64,000 bases of DNA from Toxonevra muliebris (taxonomy: Eukaryota > Arthropoda > Insecta > Diptera > Pallopteridae), in assembly GCA_963691655.1 (NCBI GenBank), contig OY829326.1, positions 115,169,388 to 115,233,387 of the forward strand, given 5' to 3'. The notes below the pieces were generated by a model, which was given only the letters and a program-made list of their open reading frames with translations, did not search any database and was not told where the DNA came from. Positions 1 through 10,473 of this stretch are shown piece after piece (position 1 is the first letter of the stretch; each line of letters begins with the position of its first letter). Position numbers and translations under genes: made by a program.

Positions 1-140
1 TTTTTTAAATTTTTAAAGTTGAAAAATAAAAAAAATCAAATTTTTTTTTTTCGATGAAAAAAAATATGAACTGCATTTCTAATTTTTTTATTTTTTCAAT
101 TTTAAAAATTTTAATGTCAATAAAAACAAAATTGTGACAT

Positions 141-216
141 AGCAGAGCAAAACATACCACGGATTCGAACTCAGCGACCCCCCATTACCCCAAGTACACT
201 TGTTACGTCTCTGCTC
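141..216 (-). repeat. tRNA-like SINE fragment (weak)
   Basis: On the minus strand this stretch carries GAGTTCGAATCC, a near-consensus pol III B box. Its two ends are complementary over 7 bp (AGCAGAG at 141-147 with CTCTGCT at 209-215), and the whole is about 75 nt, like a tRNA. The T stem and D arm do not pair properly, so it is not a working tRNA. A related phrase, GGTCGCTGA followed by TTC, is seen near 32050-32070. The best reading is an eroded tRNA-derived SINE head; chance similarity is possible. Confidence 0.3.
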
Positions 217-289
217 ATTTTTGGCTGTTGAACAGTGTTATCAATCATTTATGGAAAAAAGAAAAACAACATTTTACCGCAACCTCCAG

Positions 290-430
290 ATAATTCCTTA
301 GGAGGGGGAAGGGTTTTTACTTGTCCCTTTAAAATTCTTTTTCAACATGGCCAAAATGCTTAAGATTTTCATCGGTAAGGAGTGGGCTTAACTCAAAATC
401 TCATCCCCCTTTGAATCCGCTAATGATCGT
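290..430. repeat. Dispersed repeat, copy 1
   Basis: This block shares a series of phrases with 37885-38025: a G-rich start after TCTAAGG or CTTAGG, then CATGGCCAA, AAATG, ATTTTCATCGGTAAGG, and a C-rich stretch followed by TGAAATCC or TGAATCC. The order and spacing are the same in both, so this is one repeat family in direct orientation. No coding capacity or terminal structure was recognised. Confidence 0.55.
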
Positions 431-536
431 AATTGCAAATTTGAAAATTAAATGTGGGTTAGGATAAAAAAATTTGTGTGTTAAACAATTTTTTCGTTTC
501 CTGTAAAATTTGCCTGTTATGATGTTAAGGTATCTA

Positions 537-622
537 CATATCGTCGCCTGAGTATTGATTTGGCATATAGGCATAGGAATACTTATGCATATACGCCAAA
601 TCAATTCTCAGGCGACGATATG
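537..622. repeat. Near-perfect 86-nt hairpin
   Basis: Two 39-nt arms (537-575 and 584-622) are reverse complements with only three mismatches, around an 8-nt loop (576-583, GGAATACT). The arms begin CATATCGTCGCCTGAG on each strand. The size, the small loop and the scattered mismatches match an animal pre-miRNA hairpin. A tiny palindromic MITE would look the same. No flanking duplication was found. The structure is seen directly; any RNA role is inference. Confidence 0.8.
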
Positions 623-2876
623 TAAACCAGTAAATACACTCAAAACTCCGTTATTTTTCCCAACTGAGGGAATGATTTCTAACTTTTTTAAAATTTTGGA
701 GTCGCTTAGAATCCCAAGTGCATTCTCGAAGCATTATGAAGTTTAAGTAAGGATGCTGAGATTTTGATTTCCACCCAATAAAGGTATTAATTTACCCACA
801 GGCAGCTAAAAATTGGGTAAAGTCAACATTTTTGATATTTTATGTTAGGGTCTCCGGAAATCTTGATCTGACTGATGCGAGATTCGGATCCTGCATTAAA
901 AACTGCACAGGAAATAACTATATTGGTTTTTGGGCCGTATAGACCTGTGTAATTATCCATTAATATAGTTGGTGCAGTTAATTTTGATTGGATCTTTCCA
1001 TCTTTAGCTAAAATTGTCGTGTTCCGCTAATATTCGGGATTGGTAATATTTCGGTTGAAGACTTAGTTTGTTTCAACAGTGCCCAGGTTTAACCTACAAA
1101 CGGAAAATTCTGGGAGCATATTCTTTCCATAACCTATGCTCCAGATAAGGAATTTTTCGAGATTCCATCTCTTAGAACATTTACTATATGTTGCTCATAG
1201 ACCAAAGTTGTCTTCACTGCACAACTCATACAAAAACAAAATACAACAAAAAATTAAGTTTAAAGAATTGAGTTTTTTATTTATGAATCATTGTATTTGA
1301 GTTTCTCAAGATTTTTACTTCATTGGACATATTCTTTTTATGTGAAACGTATGAACTATATGCAGGTGAGTTCTAAAATTGACCATTGGATTTGCACCTG
1401 GCACATAAATGATGTACTTAAAACTTTATAGAAATGTAGAAGAAACTGCAGGCAAATCCAATATCTTAATAAATCGCGATGTCTTTATACTAAGAATTCT
1501 ATTTCCCAGCTAGTGTTTGTTTTTGTTTGTTTATTATGTTTGTTATATTGTGCATACATGCTGGAGATGTAATTATTATTTGAGTAATTACAGAACTTTA
1601 AGCAAATCATTTAATATAAAATTTCTCAAAATTATCAGCTCCAAATAATTATATACATACATAGACACTGTTTGAAAACTTGCAATAATTTTACTAAATA
1701 CCGGAAACCTTTTTTCGCCCAAAGAAAAATTATATAAATTTAAATATGCGTCCAAAAATGAGTAAAAATGAATGAAAATTGAACAGCAATTAACACAAAC
1801 AGGAAGCACATAATTCATACTTCAGCGTAACCTACACATAATAATTTCTTCTTTTTTTCATTTAAATAATATTTTCACAACTCTACGCACATGTGCACCC
1901 ACAATGAAGCAGCACATTACCTTCATTCATACATACATATGAAGAACTAATACGTATATGAAGATTAAAAATAGGTCACAGCGGGCAATATTGCAAAACT
2001 ACAAACAAAAAAAAAAAAAAACAAAAAAATTTGTCGCATTGTGAAGGTAATTTTACAGACCTTATACAATTTCTTCCCCACAAAAAAAAAAATTCAATTT
2101 TGTCTCTTGTTGTGAGCTTAATTTATAATTGAGTCTCCATAAACAAAATGCAACACGGTATACAGTATATGGTATACAGAGACCTCTTTGTTTGCTCTTG
2201 CCTGCTGCTGCACATTGATCATTTGCATCCTGTCGTCAGGTTCATTTAAATTGTAAGACGATTACATACATACAACCGAAAAACTGATCAAAATCCCGCA
2301 GCGTTGAATAGTGGCGTTGATACGAAACGGAACCGCGAACCGCGCGGTGCTCATTCCCGTTTGCCAAAGGCGCCAATGTCTTCAACACCACAGGGTGCGC
2401 ATGCATTTTTTCTTCGCTTTCAAGATTATCGTTCTTCCCTCTGCTCTGCCTGACAGTGTCCATTCCTTTCATTCGGAAATATATTGAAAAATTACGTTCG
2501 CATTGAAATTGTAACTGCTGAAGTAACAACAAGAAAAAAAAGTTAAGTTCGTTATCCTTCGAGCGCCAAAGTGCGATTATTTTGTTTATTTAGTCGTAGT
2601 TGCATGCTTTATGAAAAATTGCTCATGTTTATATTTTATATTAAAAAAAAATCAGAGGGTTAAGAATAAAATAAATAAGTTAATATTGTCGCATATGGTT
2701 TCACAAAACTGCCATCAACAATTTCGTTTTATTTTTTTAACACGAACATAACCTTAGCACGCACATAATGACCGCTAAATCATTGTTTGACAGATGGCTT
2801 ATCTTAAATGCACACAGAATTGTTCCGAGGCCTAATTTATGTAGAAATGTCGCATTAAGTGTTAATTATAAACGGC
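623..2876. other. AT-rich non-coding stretch
   Basis: No convincing gene. The stretch has several poly(A) tracts (for example about 2008-2026) and scattered CATACATA microsatellite. The part at about 2240-2480 is noticeably richer in GC and lacks homopolymers. It contains open reading frames up to 96 codons, but none shows a recognisable domain and none has a plausible start context. It could hold a 5' UTR or a regulatory element, but nothing proves it. Confidence 0.5.
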
Positions 2877-3930
2877 ATGCTATGAATGGCTCACTCAATA
2901 ATGATCTTCAATCAATATGTGAGTGGGGTCTCACAAACAGGGTTGAATTCAACGCGCGAAAGACCCAATGTTGTTTTTTATCTCACAAAAGAGTGCGCCA
3001 ACCCTCTGTTAACGCATCCAATTGAGCAATGCAGATAACCCCTAAGACGGATAACTTGACATACCAAAGAAACTGACGCTTGAGCAGTAATGCTCTGACG
3101 GCCTCCCGACGAAATACTTAACGGTGGTTCCCGGAGGACCTACCGTCCGGACATGTGAGGTGGTTTTGGTGAGTGGAAGTCTCACACTGACTGAGACTTT
3201 CAATGCTTTCCTCCTCCAAAAAAAAAAAAAAAAAAAAACCCTCTGTTAACCCCCTGGTTATGGATGGGGTGATTATTGCGGAGTCAGAGACTCTTGATGT
3301 TCTGGGCTTGTCCATCCAATGTGACGTTCGTTGGAATAATCATATTTTTGACGTGTCGAAAGCAGCAGCCAAGTGTCTCGGCTTTCTAAAACGGTGTAAG
3401 AAATACTTCACTCCGACTGATCTCCGCATTATCTACACCACCTATATCCGCCCCAACATGGAACGAACTAACTAGAGCTCATGGGCCGTATTCAACATTA
3501 AGCGATAAAGCTAATAGGAGACAGTACGGTGTCCAGCTCTATTGACTCCTTGGAGTACCGTAGAAACTTAGCTTGTGTGACTCTGTTCTACCGGTATTTT
3601 CATGGTAGATGTTTCGCTGAGATTCGGAATTTGATTCCACCAGTTCATGTGTTCACCAGAACTACACGAACTGCAAGCGGCAGTCACGCACTCCTCGTGG
3701 ATATGGTACCCCAACGCAGCACGCATTACAGAGATAGTTCTTTTTTCTGCCGTACCGCGCGAATATGGAGTAAGCTCCCTACAACGGTTTTTTTTTTACT
3801 TTTACGACCTTTCCTTTAAAACAAACGTTCACAACTTTTTCTTCCTCTTTCCTCCTACCACTAATCAATCTTCCTTCCTCAATCAACGCAATGTTTTACA
3901 TTTATAGGGGTACTCCCTGAGTGTTGAAAA
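2877..3930 (+). pseudogene. CR1-like LINE reverse transcriptase, C-terminal remnant
   Basis: This is the C-terminal part of a non-LTR retrotransposon ORF2. In order it shows the thumb-side motif NDLQSICEWGLTNRVEFNAR with KTQCC, then LDVLGLSIQCDVRWNNHI with KAAAKCLGFL and IIYTTYIRPNME, then a tail with LACVTLFYRYFHGRCFAEI and FFCRTARIWSKLP. These order and motif features are those of the CR1/Jockey group, closest to CR1. The EYCSHIW segment after RPNME is lost to a deletion and frameshift near 3470-3530. The 5' end (the RT active site with YADD) is missing. A poly(A) retroposon splits the frame at 3014-3236; on either side of it the frame is continuous. Non-functional. Confidence 0.85.
3014..3236 (+). 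mobile_element. Short poly(A) retroposon with 14-bp target duplication
   Basis: This 223-bp insert ends in a run of about 20 A (3218-3238). AACCCTCTGTTAAC precedes it at 3000-3013 and recurs directly after the A tract at 3237-3250. The exact 14-bp duplication plus A tail marks target-primed reverse transcription. Its body includes GGTGGTTTTGGTGAGTGGAA and then CTCACA, which resembles 3' UTRs of R1/LOA-type LINEs. It is probably a 5'-truncated LINE tail, although a SINE cannot be excluded. It is younger than the LINE it interrupts. Confidence 0.8.
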
Positions 3931-4545
3931 TATGTATAAAACCCCATGAAGAATATAGTTAGATGAAACTATCTTCTGTTTTACACATAAACTAATATAT
4001 AAATCCAACCCAGCCCCTCTCTTAGATCATAAGCAATTCAGCAAACAGCTCGTCAGCATCTGCAGTTCCGTGGCTCTTTAAATAAATTAGTCGATCTGAA
4101 GTCGTTATAGTTAGATGCCAGGCCATGGCTCTGCAAGGCTAAGTGCATAATCGGGACTTAAAAACCTATTAAGGAGATTCTTTTTTTAAATTTTTTTGTT
4201 GAAGTTGCGAGGTACGTATAATTTTTACATTGTATTTGGACAGTCCTGGTAGAAAATTAGTTGATTTATTTTAATCTTTTAAAACTACCATTTCAGCAGA
4301 AGCAACTTTTATATCGGTTGGTTTATTCCAGAGCTAAACACCTAATTACATATCTTTAAATAACTGACAGGAATTATCCACTTTGTAGTGTTTCATATTT
4401 TTTTTCACGGAAGAGTTTTTGACATAGAGCTCATTTTAATAATCACGAAGCCTTACTTCAAATATTAGTTACCTACTAAAGATTTTCAGGTCACTATCCT
4501 GGCAATGTAGGGGCAAGGCTGTATGTTGAATTAGACAGAGGAGTG
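3931..4545. other. AT-rich stretch without a clear gene
   Basis: Minus-strand reading of about 4020-4160 gives short phrases (GTADADELFAEL) faintly like the end of a LINE RNase H domain. This is too little to call. Otherwise nothing is seen. Confidence 0.35.
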
Positions 4546-4727
4546 TAAGGACCATTAATTGGTTCCCTAATGTAAGTAAAATCATATATCTTATGCTTTG
4601 CATTCGATCCTGATTCTACATTGATTTTAGATTTCACTAAGGACCATTAATTGGTTCCCTAATGTAAGTGGAATCATATCTTATGCTTTGCATTCGATCC
4701 TGATTCTACATTGATTTTAGATTTCAC
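4546..4727. repeat. Tandem duplication of a 92-bp unit
   Basis: The unit TAAGGACCATTAATTGGTTC... ending ATTTCAC occurs twice head to tail: 4546-4637 (92 bp) and 4638-4727 (90 bp). Copy 2 lacks one TA in the ATCATATATC stretch and has G for A in AAGTAAAATC. The near-identity points to a recent local duplication. No ORF or transposon terminus lies within it. Confidence 0.9.
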
Positions 4728-7691
4728 TTAACTTCAATAAGCAACAATTTTAAAGCTTCGTTCTGGAATAAGAAGGAAAACGCTTCAGTTTCTTGTTTTG
4801 AAGCTTCACTTCTTATTGATTATTGATAAAATAGTGCCGAAAATATTTTTTGATTGTTCAATTTTGGGGTTGGTGCCTAAATTTGGTTTTTTGAAAAGCT
4901 TAAGGTTACGCTTAAGCTCGCGTAACTTTAAGCCCGTGTTACTGAATCCCGCAGTATGTTTGCAGTTTAAATTGTATTTTATATTTTATGATACATTACC
5001 GTATCGTATAACATAATTTCATGTATGGTATGTATGCTGTTGTTGTTAGTGTCAGAGAGTTGTCGAAATTTTTTACTTTATGATCGTGTTAAAATTTGTC
5101 AGGTACTGAGTTGTGGGTATGTAAGTGGCCAACATGTGCAATGCAACCAAAACAAAAAAAAACATAAAATAAAATAAAAACGAAAGAAATGAAGCGGGCG
5201 GACATATTTGCAGAAATGTATCCTGCAGTTTACGATGAACAGAAATAAACAAAAATGATGTACGAAAGTTGATGAAGTTAGGTAAAGAGCTGGTGGTTGT
5301 TCGGTTGCTGCAGGTACGACCCACCGCATTGCAAGCGAACAACAAGTAAAAAACGCATGCGCTGCGCACACACGCGTGGTCTTAATTTTTTTAATTTGCT
5401 AACAATAATTGGGATCATTTTGGGGTTTGTTTTTTTGTTTTATTTTCTGCTTTTTTCGATTTAACTTTAAGCGCCTAGTAAAATAAGATGATGTGAAATG
5501 TTTGTAATGTTTTTTTTTTTTCATCTTGGTGGCTGGCATTAAATTTTCGTTGCTAGAAAACACTGTACCAATTAAAAATGTATGTTTTGTTGTTTTCCAA
5601 TTTTCTCATTTCATCTACCCCCTTACCCCTTCTAGTAATGTACCTTTATTTTTGTTTCGCCTCCTTTTTGCTGCCAAGTTTTTTTGAGCATAAAACTTTT
5701 ACAACTTTTCGGAAATCGCAATCGTTCAACACAAATCAATTGACATGGTAATCTCAACCAGAACATGTGTTAGCACATCACCAGCAGCAACAAACGCCAG
5801 TAAGGCTCAATACAACCTATTGTCCATAAGGTTACCAAAATGAACATATGTAAAAAAAAGTAACTTGCCGAACAACCAACAACCTTCTTTGCTTTCCGCT
5901 TGACATCCGAAAAAGCAAAAAAGTTGGAAAACTTCAAAGTAGCTGCTGATAAGAAGATTTTGCACTACATGTTCGTGTTCGTGCCCATGCCGGTTTATAT
6001 TGATGTATTTGAAAAAAGGGGTTTGTAATTGCCTTATAGTCAGTATCTTTCTTCATCACTTATGCATGCTCTGGTCTATTAGATTTCCGTTTCCGCTTGA
6101 ATTGTATTGAACGAGTGAAGTTGCTATGACTCTGATGGTGAAGAAGTTTTGCTTACGTGTTTGAGGTTTTACACTTTTTGCACACATGTCAAAAAGTTGT
6201 GTAATTTTTGTTTTTTTTTTTTTGGTTTTTTTTTGGAATAAAACCTTTTCCTATCAAATAAAGATTTGGTCCATTTTTTTTTTCTGTAAATACTTCAAAA
6301 TATAAAGTTTTTTGACATTTCAGCAAACTTATGTATGTATGAATATTTTCTGCATTTACGCACTGACAGTTCCCTTGTCGTTTAATTTTGTTGAATGAAA
6401 GTAAGTATTGAACAAAGGTGGTGGGAGAAATGGTGTTTGACTGGGAAGAAGCTAAGTTTTCCTATTGCTATTGTGTTGCACTTTTCTTTGGTTGCCTGTT
6501 TTTATTCAAACGGAAAAATTTGCTATGGTAAAGTATGTTTGTGTGCTTGTTTGTTGTTGCTGGTATTGTGGTTCGGTGTGAAAAGGTTTTCGTGCTTTAT
6601 TTATTGGGGCAAATGGACAGTTTAGATAGATTGGCCATACTTAGGTAAGTCTTTGCAATCCATTAATATTGTGTAGAAAACACAAGAAAAAAGGTAAAAT
6701 ATTGTATATCCTATGCTTATTTTATTTATTTATTTTTTTGTGATTACTTGCGTAGCAGATAAACTCAATCAGTTATCGCTTTGACTGTTTTGTATATTCA
6801 AAAAGGACATCCTTGAAAATTGCTTGTTGTTTTTTTTTTGCCTTTGATAAATTGATCAATAATAATAGTTGAAATGTTAAGGAGTTCTTACAAATATGAA
6901 AAGAGGGAGAGAGATAGAGTAGCTTAAAAATTCGAAATGCAAATACAAAACTGTTTTGGATTTTAAACTCACATTCTTTCTGGAAATTGAATGTTTAGAA
7001 ATTAAAATTTTTTTTTTTTCATATCAAAATTCCCTTGATTAAGATAGTCATGCGTAGGACCCAAAATTACCATAGGTTTTATAACAATTAATCGAACTGT
7101 GCACTATATGGTGGGACTATAACCGAATCGAAATGTGATGCTTTATTTCGGACATTGGCGGTACACACATTTTTGAAGAGACGTTGAGAGAAGGACTTTA
7201 TATCCTTATTGATACGGTAAGTAGCAACCATTTACTATACGGCATGTGTAGCTTGAAATATCCGTGGGTTAATTTCTATAAATACCTCATAACTGCCGGA
7301 ATCGCTTAGCTAAATTTCTTCTAAAGACAAACACAATACAACAACTACAGAAGCAGATATTGAAATGGAGAAGAAAGACGATTCAGATGACGCATAATTT
7401 GCTTTCCTCTTTAATCTATACATTTATTAGTGTAAGCTACAATTTTATTCCAGAAGATCCAGAAGGGCTACACTATCATATTGTATATCAATTTAAAGAG
7501 CCTGGACGAGTAGGTTAGCCATAAATTATCAGATTTGAGATAGGTTTGGACAATTCCAAAATATTAGCGTCGGAAGTTTTCTAAAATTCGCTCATTGCTT
7601 AAGCGGGAGTAAATAATAAATAAGAGAAAAAGAAGAGACATGAGTAACGGCATCTCTCAGAATTATCTAACGAGTTATCTGCATACACAAA
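4728..7691. other. AT-rich non-coding stretch
   Basis: Nearly 3 kb of AT-rich sequence with homopolymer T and A runs (5508-5521, 6210-6225, 7010-7020) and no recognisable protein domain, transposon end or RNA gene. Open frames of 70-100 codons exist at 5073-5371 and 6395-6625, but they are rich in F, L and C from T-rich DNA and look like chance. Confidence 0.5.
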
Positions 7692-8697
7692 CAGCGATGC
7701 CAACTTGCAGGGAATTCCCCGATTTGCGGGAAATTTTACTTAGCGCGGGGAATCGGGGAATGAGCTGTTTTTTGCGGGGAATTTGAAACCGTTCAGCTTC
7801 AATATTAAAATACCCCATACAGTCTGTAGAATATGTTTGCCAAATTTTATATTCCTAAATACTATTCTGGCACATTCGCAACCAACACCATAAAAACATT
7901 GCTTTATGCAACACTGTTTACGTTTAGTATTCAGACAGTTCAACGCGATCGCCTTTGTTCAGCACCTTCTAACTAATAACTGTTAGTTCTTGGTAACTGT
8001 AACCTATAAACTTGCACATTATGGTCAGCTATTATAAAGAAGAAGAAGTATATTTTATATGTTTAAAACCGATAGTCAAAACTTTAAACCAGTTTTTCTC
8101 AAAACAAGGTTTTTGCCATTGGCGTGCACGATAACTGAAATTTAAATATGTTGTTCCACACAACAATGGCCCCAGGATGTAAGTTTGGTTAATTCTTTCC
8201 TTAATTTTGAACTTTATTTTTACGAAAGAAGTGCAATTTTTGAGAAAACTAATTTTTGTGGTCTGCCATTTTGTAAATTGTTGGTCAAACAAAATAATTT
8301 TAGTATGTCCTGAGAGTACAGTTATAATTTTTCTAATGTTATTTTTTTTTAGTTTTTCCAGTGAGCCGCAATCACGCACGCCATTGCGTTTGACGATTTT
8401 CAAAGCGTCTTCCATGAAGCTGCAAAAAACCCTTTAAATAATTATTACACAATTTTTTCTTGTACTTGAAGTCTTTAAATAGATGTCAGAAAATTTTTTT
8501 TTATCATTTTATTGATAAAAAAAAATGTTAACCAAGAAAGTGCAGAGCCCCTTAAAATAACTCTGACCGAGAGTAACTCTAAGCTTACGTAAAGGGTATT
8601 TTTCGTTTATATAAAATGTTTATATGAAAAGTGCGTATCGTACTGTTATATGTAATATGAAATTATACCGGTGCGGGGAATTTGGTCGAAAATAACA
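7692..8697 (+). mobile_element. GGGGAAT-end DNA element, copy A (3' end eroded)
   Basis: The element starts CAGCGATGCCAACTTGC, then GGGAATTCCCC. Inside it shares ACCGATAGTCAAAACTTT, AAGGTTTTTGCCATTGGC and ATGGCCCCAGGA with copies B, C and D. Its right part reaches CCGGTGCGGGGAATTTGGTCG near 8690 and then loses similarity. Compared with copy C, the last ~60 bp including the terminus are gone. A CAGNGATGCCAAC terminus is hAT-like, but no 8-bp duplication could be shown. A 127-codon open frame on the minus strand (8032-8415) has no domain I recognise and is broken in other copies. Probably non-autonomous. Confidence 0.7.
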
Positions 8698-8876
8698 AAA
8701 CAAACATTAACGAGTAGTTGGGTTCTCTTTTGATATTTGTTTTTTCATAAAGAGATTTCCTTCGCAAAAAAATAGTCCCAGTTACTGGGGCCTTATCGAC
8801 TAGTTTTCATTAATCAAAATATTTACTGCAAAATATACAAGTTTTTCAAATTGTTTTTTTCTTTAATTTTTGGTGG

Positions 8877-9773
8877 AAATAATGATCAAAAAGTTCCCGG
8901 AGTTTATTCAGAAAATTAAAAATACAAGTTTATTCATCTCAATCTATATTGTCTTCAAAGTAATCCCCATCAACTGCAACACACTTATGCCAGCGCTTGA
9001 TCCAATCCTCGAAACATTTTTTTATTCGGTTTTCGGTATGTCCATCAGTGCTTCCTTCGATTTTTCCATTACTTCCTCCCGGCTGCTGAAATGCGTTCCC
9101 CGTAATGGTTTTTTAACTCGATTCAACAGAAAGAAGTCACAGGGAGCCAAATCAGGGGAATTCGGTGGCTGTTGGATGGTTATTATTGCATTTGTCGTCA
9201 AAAAATTACGAATAATGATGGCACTGTGCAACGGTGCGTTATCATGGTGCAAAATCCACGTGTTTTCTGTCCACAATTCGCCGAACTGCTTCACGAAAAC
9301 GTATCATAATACTCTCTGATGGTTAATTTGCGGTTATTGATCAAAATTTCTTTTACTTTATCAACGTTTTCGTCGATTTTCGATATCGATGGTCTGCCAC
9401 TGCGTTCATCATCTTCGATTGACTCACGACCACTTTTGAACCGCTCGTGCCACTGGTAAACGATCGTTTTCTTTAGAGAATCGTTCCCGAAACCCTTTTC
9501 CAACATTTCCAACGTTCGCGCACCATTAAATCCGTTTTTTACGCAAAATTTAATACAATACAATTTAATAAAATTGTAAGAAATCGCCAACACACACAGA
9601 GATAGATTTTCTCTCGGCTGCGTAACTTTTGCAAATGTCAAGCTATGACGCTAGGATTTAGAGGGAATATCAACAACAGATTGTACCAACTTAACAAAAA
9701 CAAATCAGAACTCAAAACGGATCGATGGGAGCGCCACACAGTGGTTATTCCAGGAACTTTTTGATCAAGGTGG
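8877..9773 (-). mobile_element. Internally deleted mariner-like element
   Basis: Terminal inverted repeats with core TGATCAAAAAGTTCC lie at 8883-8897 and, inverted, at 9753-9767. The outer right end reads GGTGG then TA (9774-9775), fitting a TA target. The outer left bases are degenerate. Total length is ~0.9 kb against the usual ~1.3 kb, because the middle of the transposase gene is deleted. The element lies directly between two copies of the GGGGAAT family. Confidence 0.85.
9022..9641 (-). pseudogene. mariner transposase remnant (HTH plus C-terminal catalytic part)
   Basis: The N-terminal piece (9641 to about 9300, minus strand) has the mariner paired helix-turn-helix pattern: LEMLEKGFGNDSLKKTIVY, WHERFKSGRESIEDDERSGR and PSISKIDENVDKVKEIL. 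The C-terminal piece (9294 to 9022) has ILHHDNAPLHSA, the block with the second catalytic D, and SPDLAPCDFFL, the block with the third D. The section between, including the first catalytic D, is deleted and the two parts are out of frame. After MDIPKTE a stop codon interrupts, but the reading resumes as KKCFEDWIKRWHKCVAVDGD and ends at a natural-looking terminus near 8930. The element cannot encode active transposase. Confidence 0.9.
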
Positions 9774-10146
9774 TATACAGTTTTTGGTCCAAAAAAAATA
9801 TACGAGCTTTAGGTATACATTACAAAAATGTCTAGTATTATTATGAATTTAATGCAGTGTTTATTTGGTTTTAAATTTTGGGATTTGCACTGGTGATTCA
9901 GCAATTACTTCCAAAATTGCGTTATCTAAAAAATGTCTTCTAGTCACATTTGAGTTACGCAATAGCCGGTAGAATTATTATCGCAAATTATTCTAACAAA
10001 CTATTTTTGAGTAAATTCGCCACATCCCTTCACCAGTGATTTTCTCATCTTAGAAGTATTTTGAAGACCTGAATGTGAACTGCAAAGGTTTATTTCTTAA
10101 AATGTCTAAATAAAATATTATTGGGCTCTTTCGGGACTATTAGTCA
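9774..10146. other. AT-rich spacer
   Basis: No gene, terminal repeat or RNA feature seen between the mariner and the next TIR element. Confidence 0.5.
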
Positions 10147-10473
10147 CCGGTGACCCAAAAAACGTTTTTCAGTTTATTTAAAAACTATTAAACCGATTTT
10201 ATTAAATTATATTCGGTGAAAAGATAATTGATTGTTCTTTAGTTATTATTAAAAAAATTTTGGAATTGTTACTTAATTGATGACACCTAAATTAAATAAA
10301 AAAAAGTGAATATGTACACTTTTCAATCTCACTCACAATTTTTACACAATTTGTCCAAATATGTAAAATTTTTAATACGTTGTGGGAAAAACTATTTAGT
10401 TAAACTTGGTTTCGCATATTTTTAAAATTTTGTTTACTTTTTTGGAAATACAAGTTTTGCTATCGGTCACCGG
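10147..10473. mobile_element. Small TIR element (MITE-like)
   Basis: CCGGTGACC at 10147-10155 followed by an A run is mirrored by GGTCACCGG at 10465-10473 preceded by TTTTGCTATC, giving ~9-12 bp inverted ends around 327 bp of AT-rich DNA. No ORF of note. The right end touches the first base of copy B (10474) exactly. Target duplication not identified. Confidence 0.5.

Noticed and set aside
5073..5371. Overlapping open frames of 90-98 codons on the minus strand
   Set aside because: Rich in F, L and C from T-rich DNA in two frames at once; typical of chance.
8870..9319. 149-codon plus-strand frame
   Set aside because: It is the antisense shadow of the mariner transposase C-terminal region.
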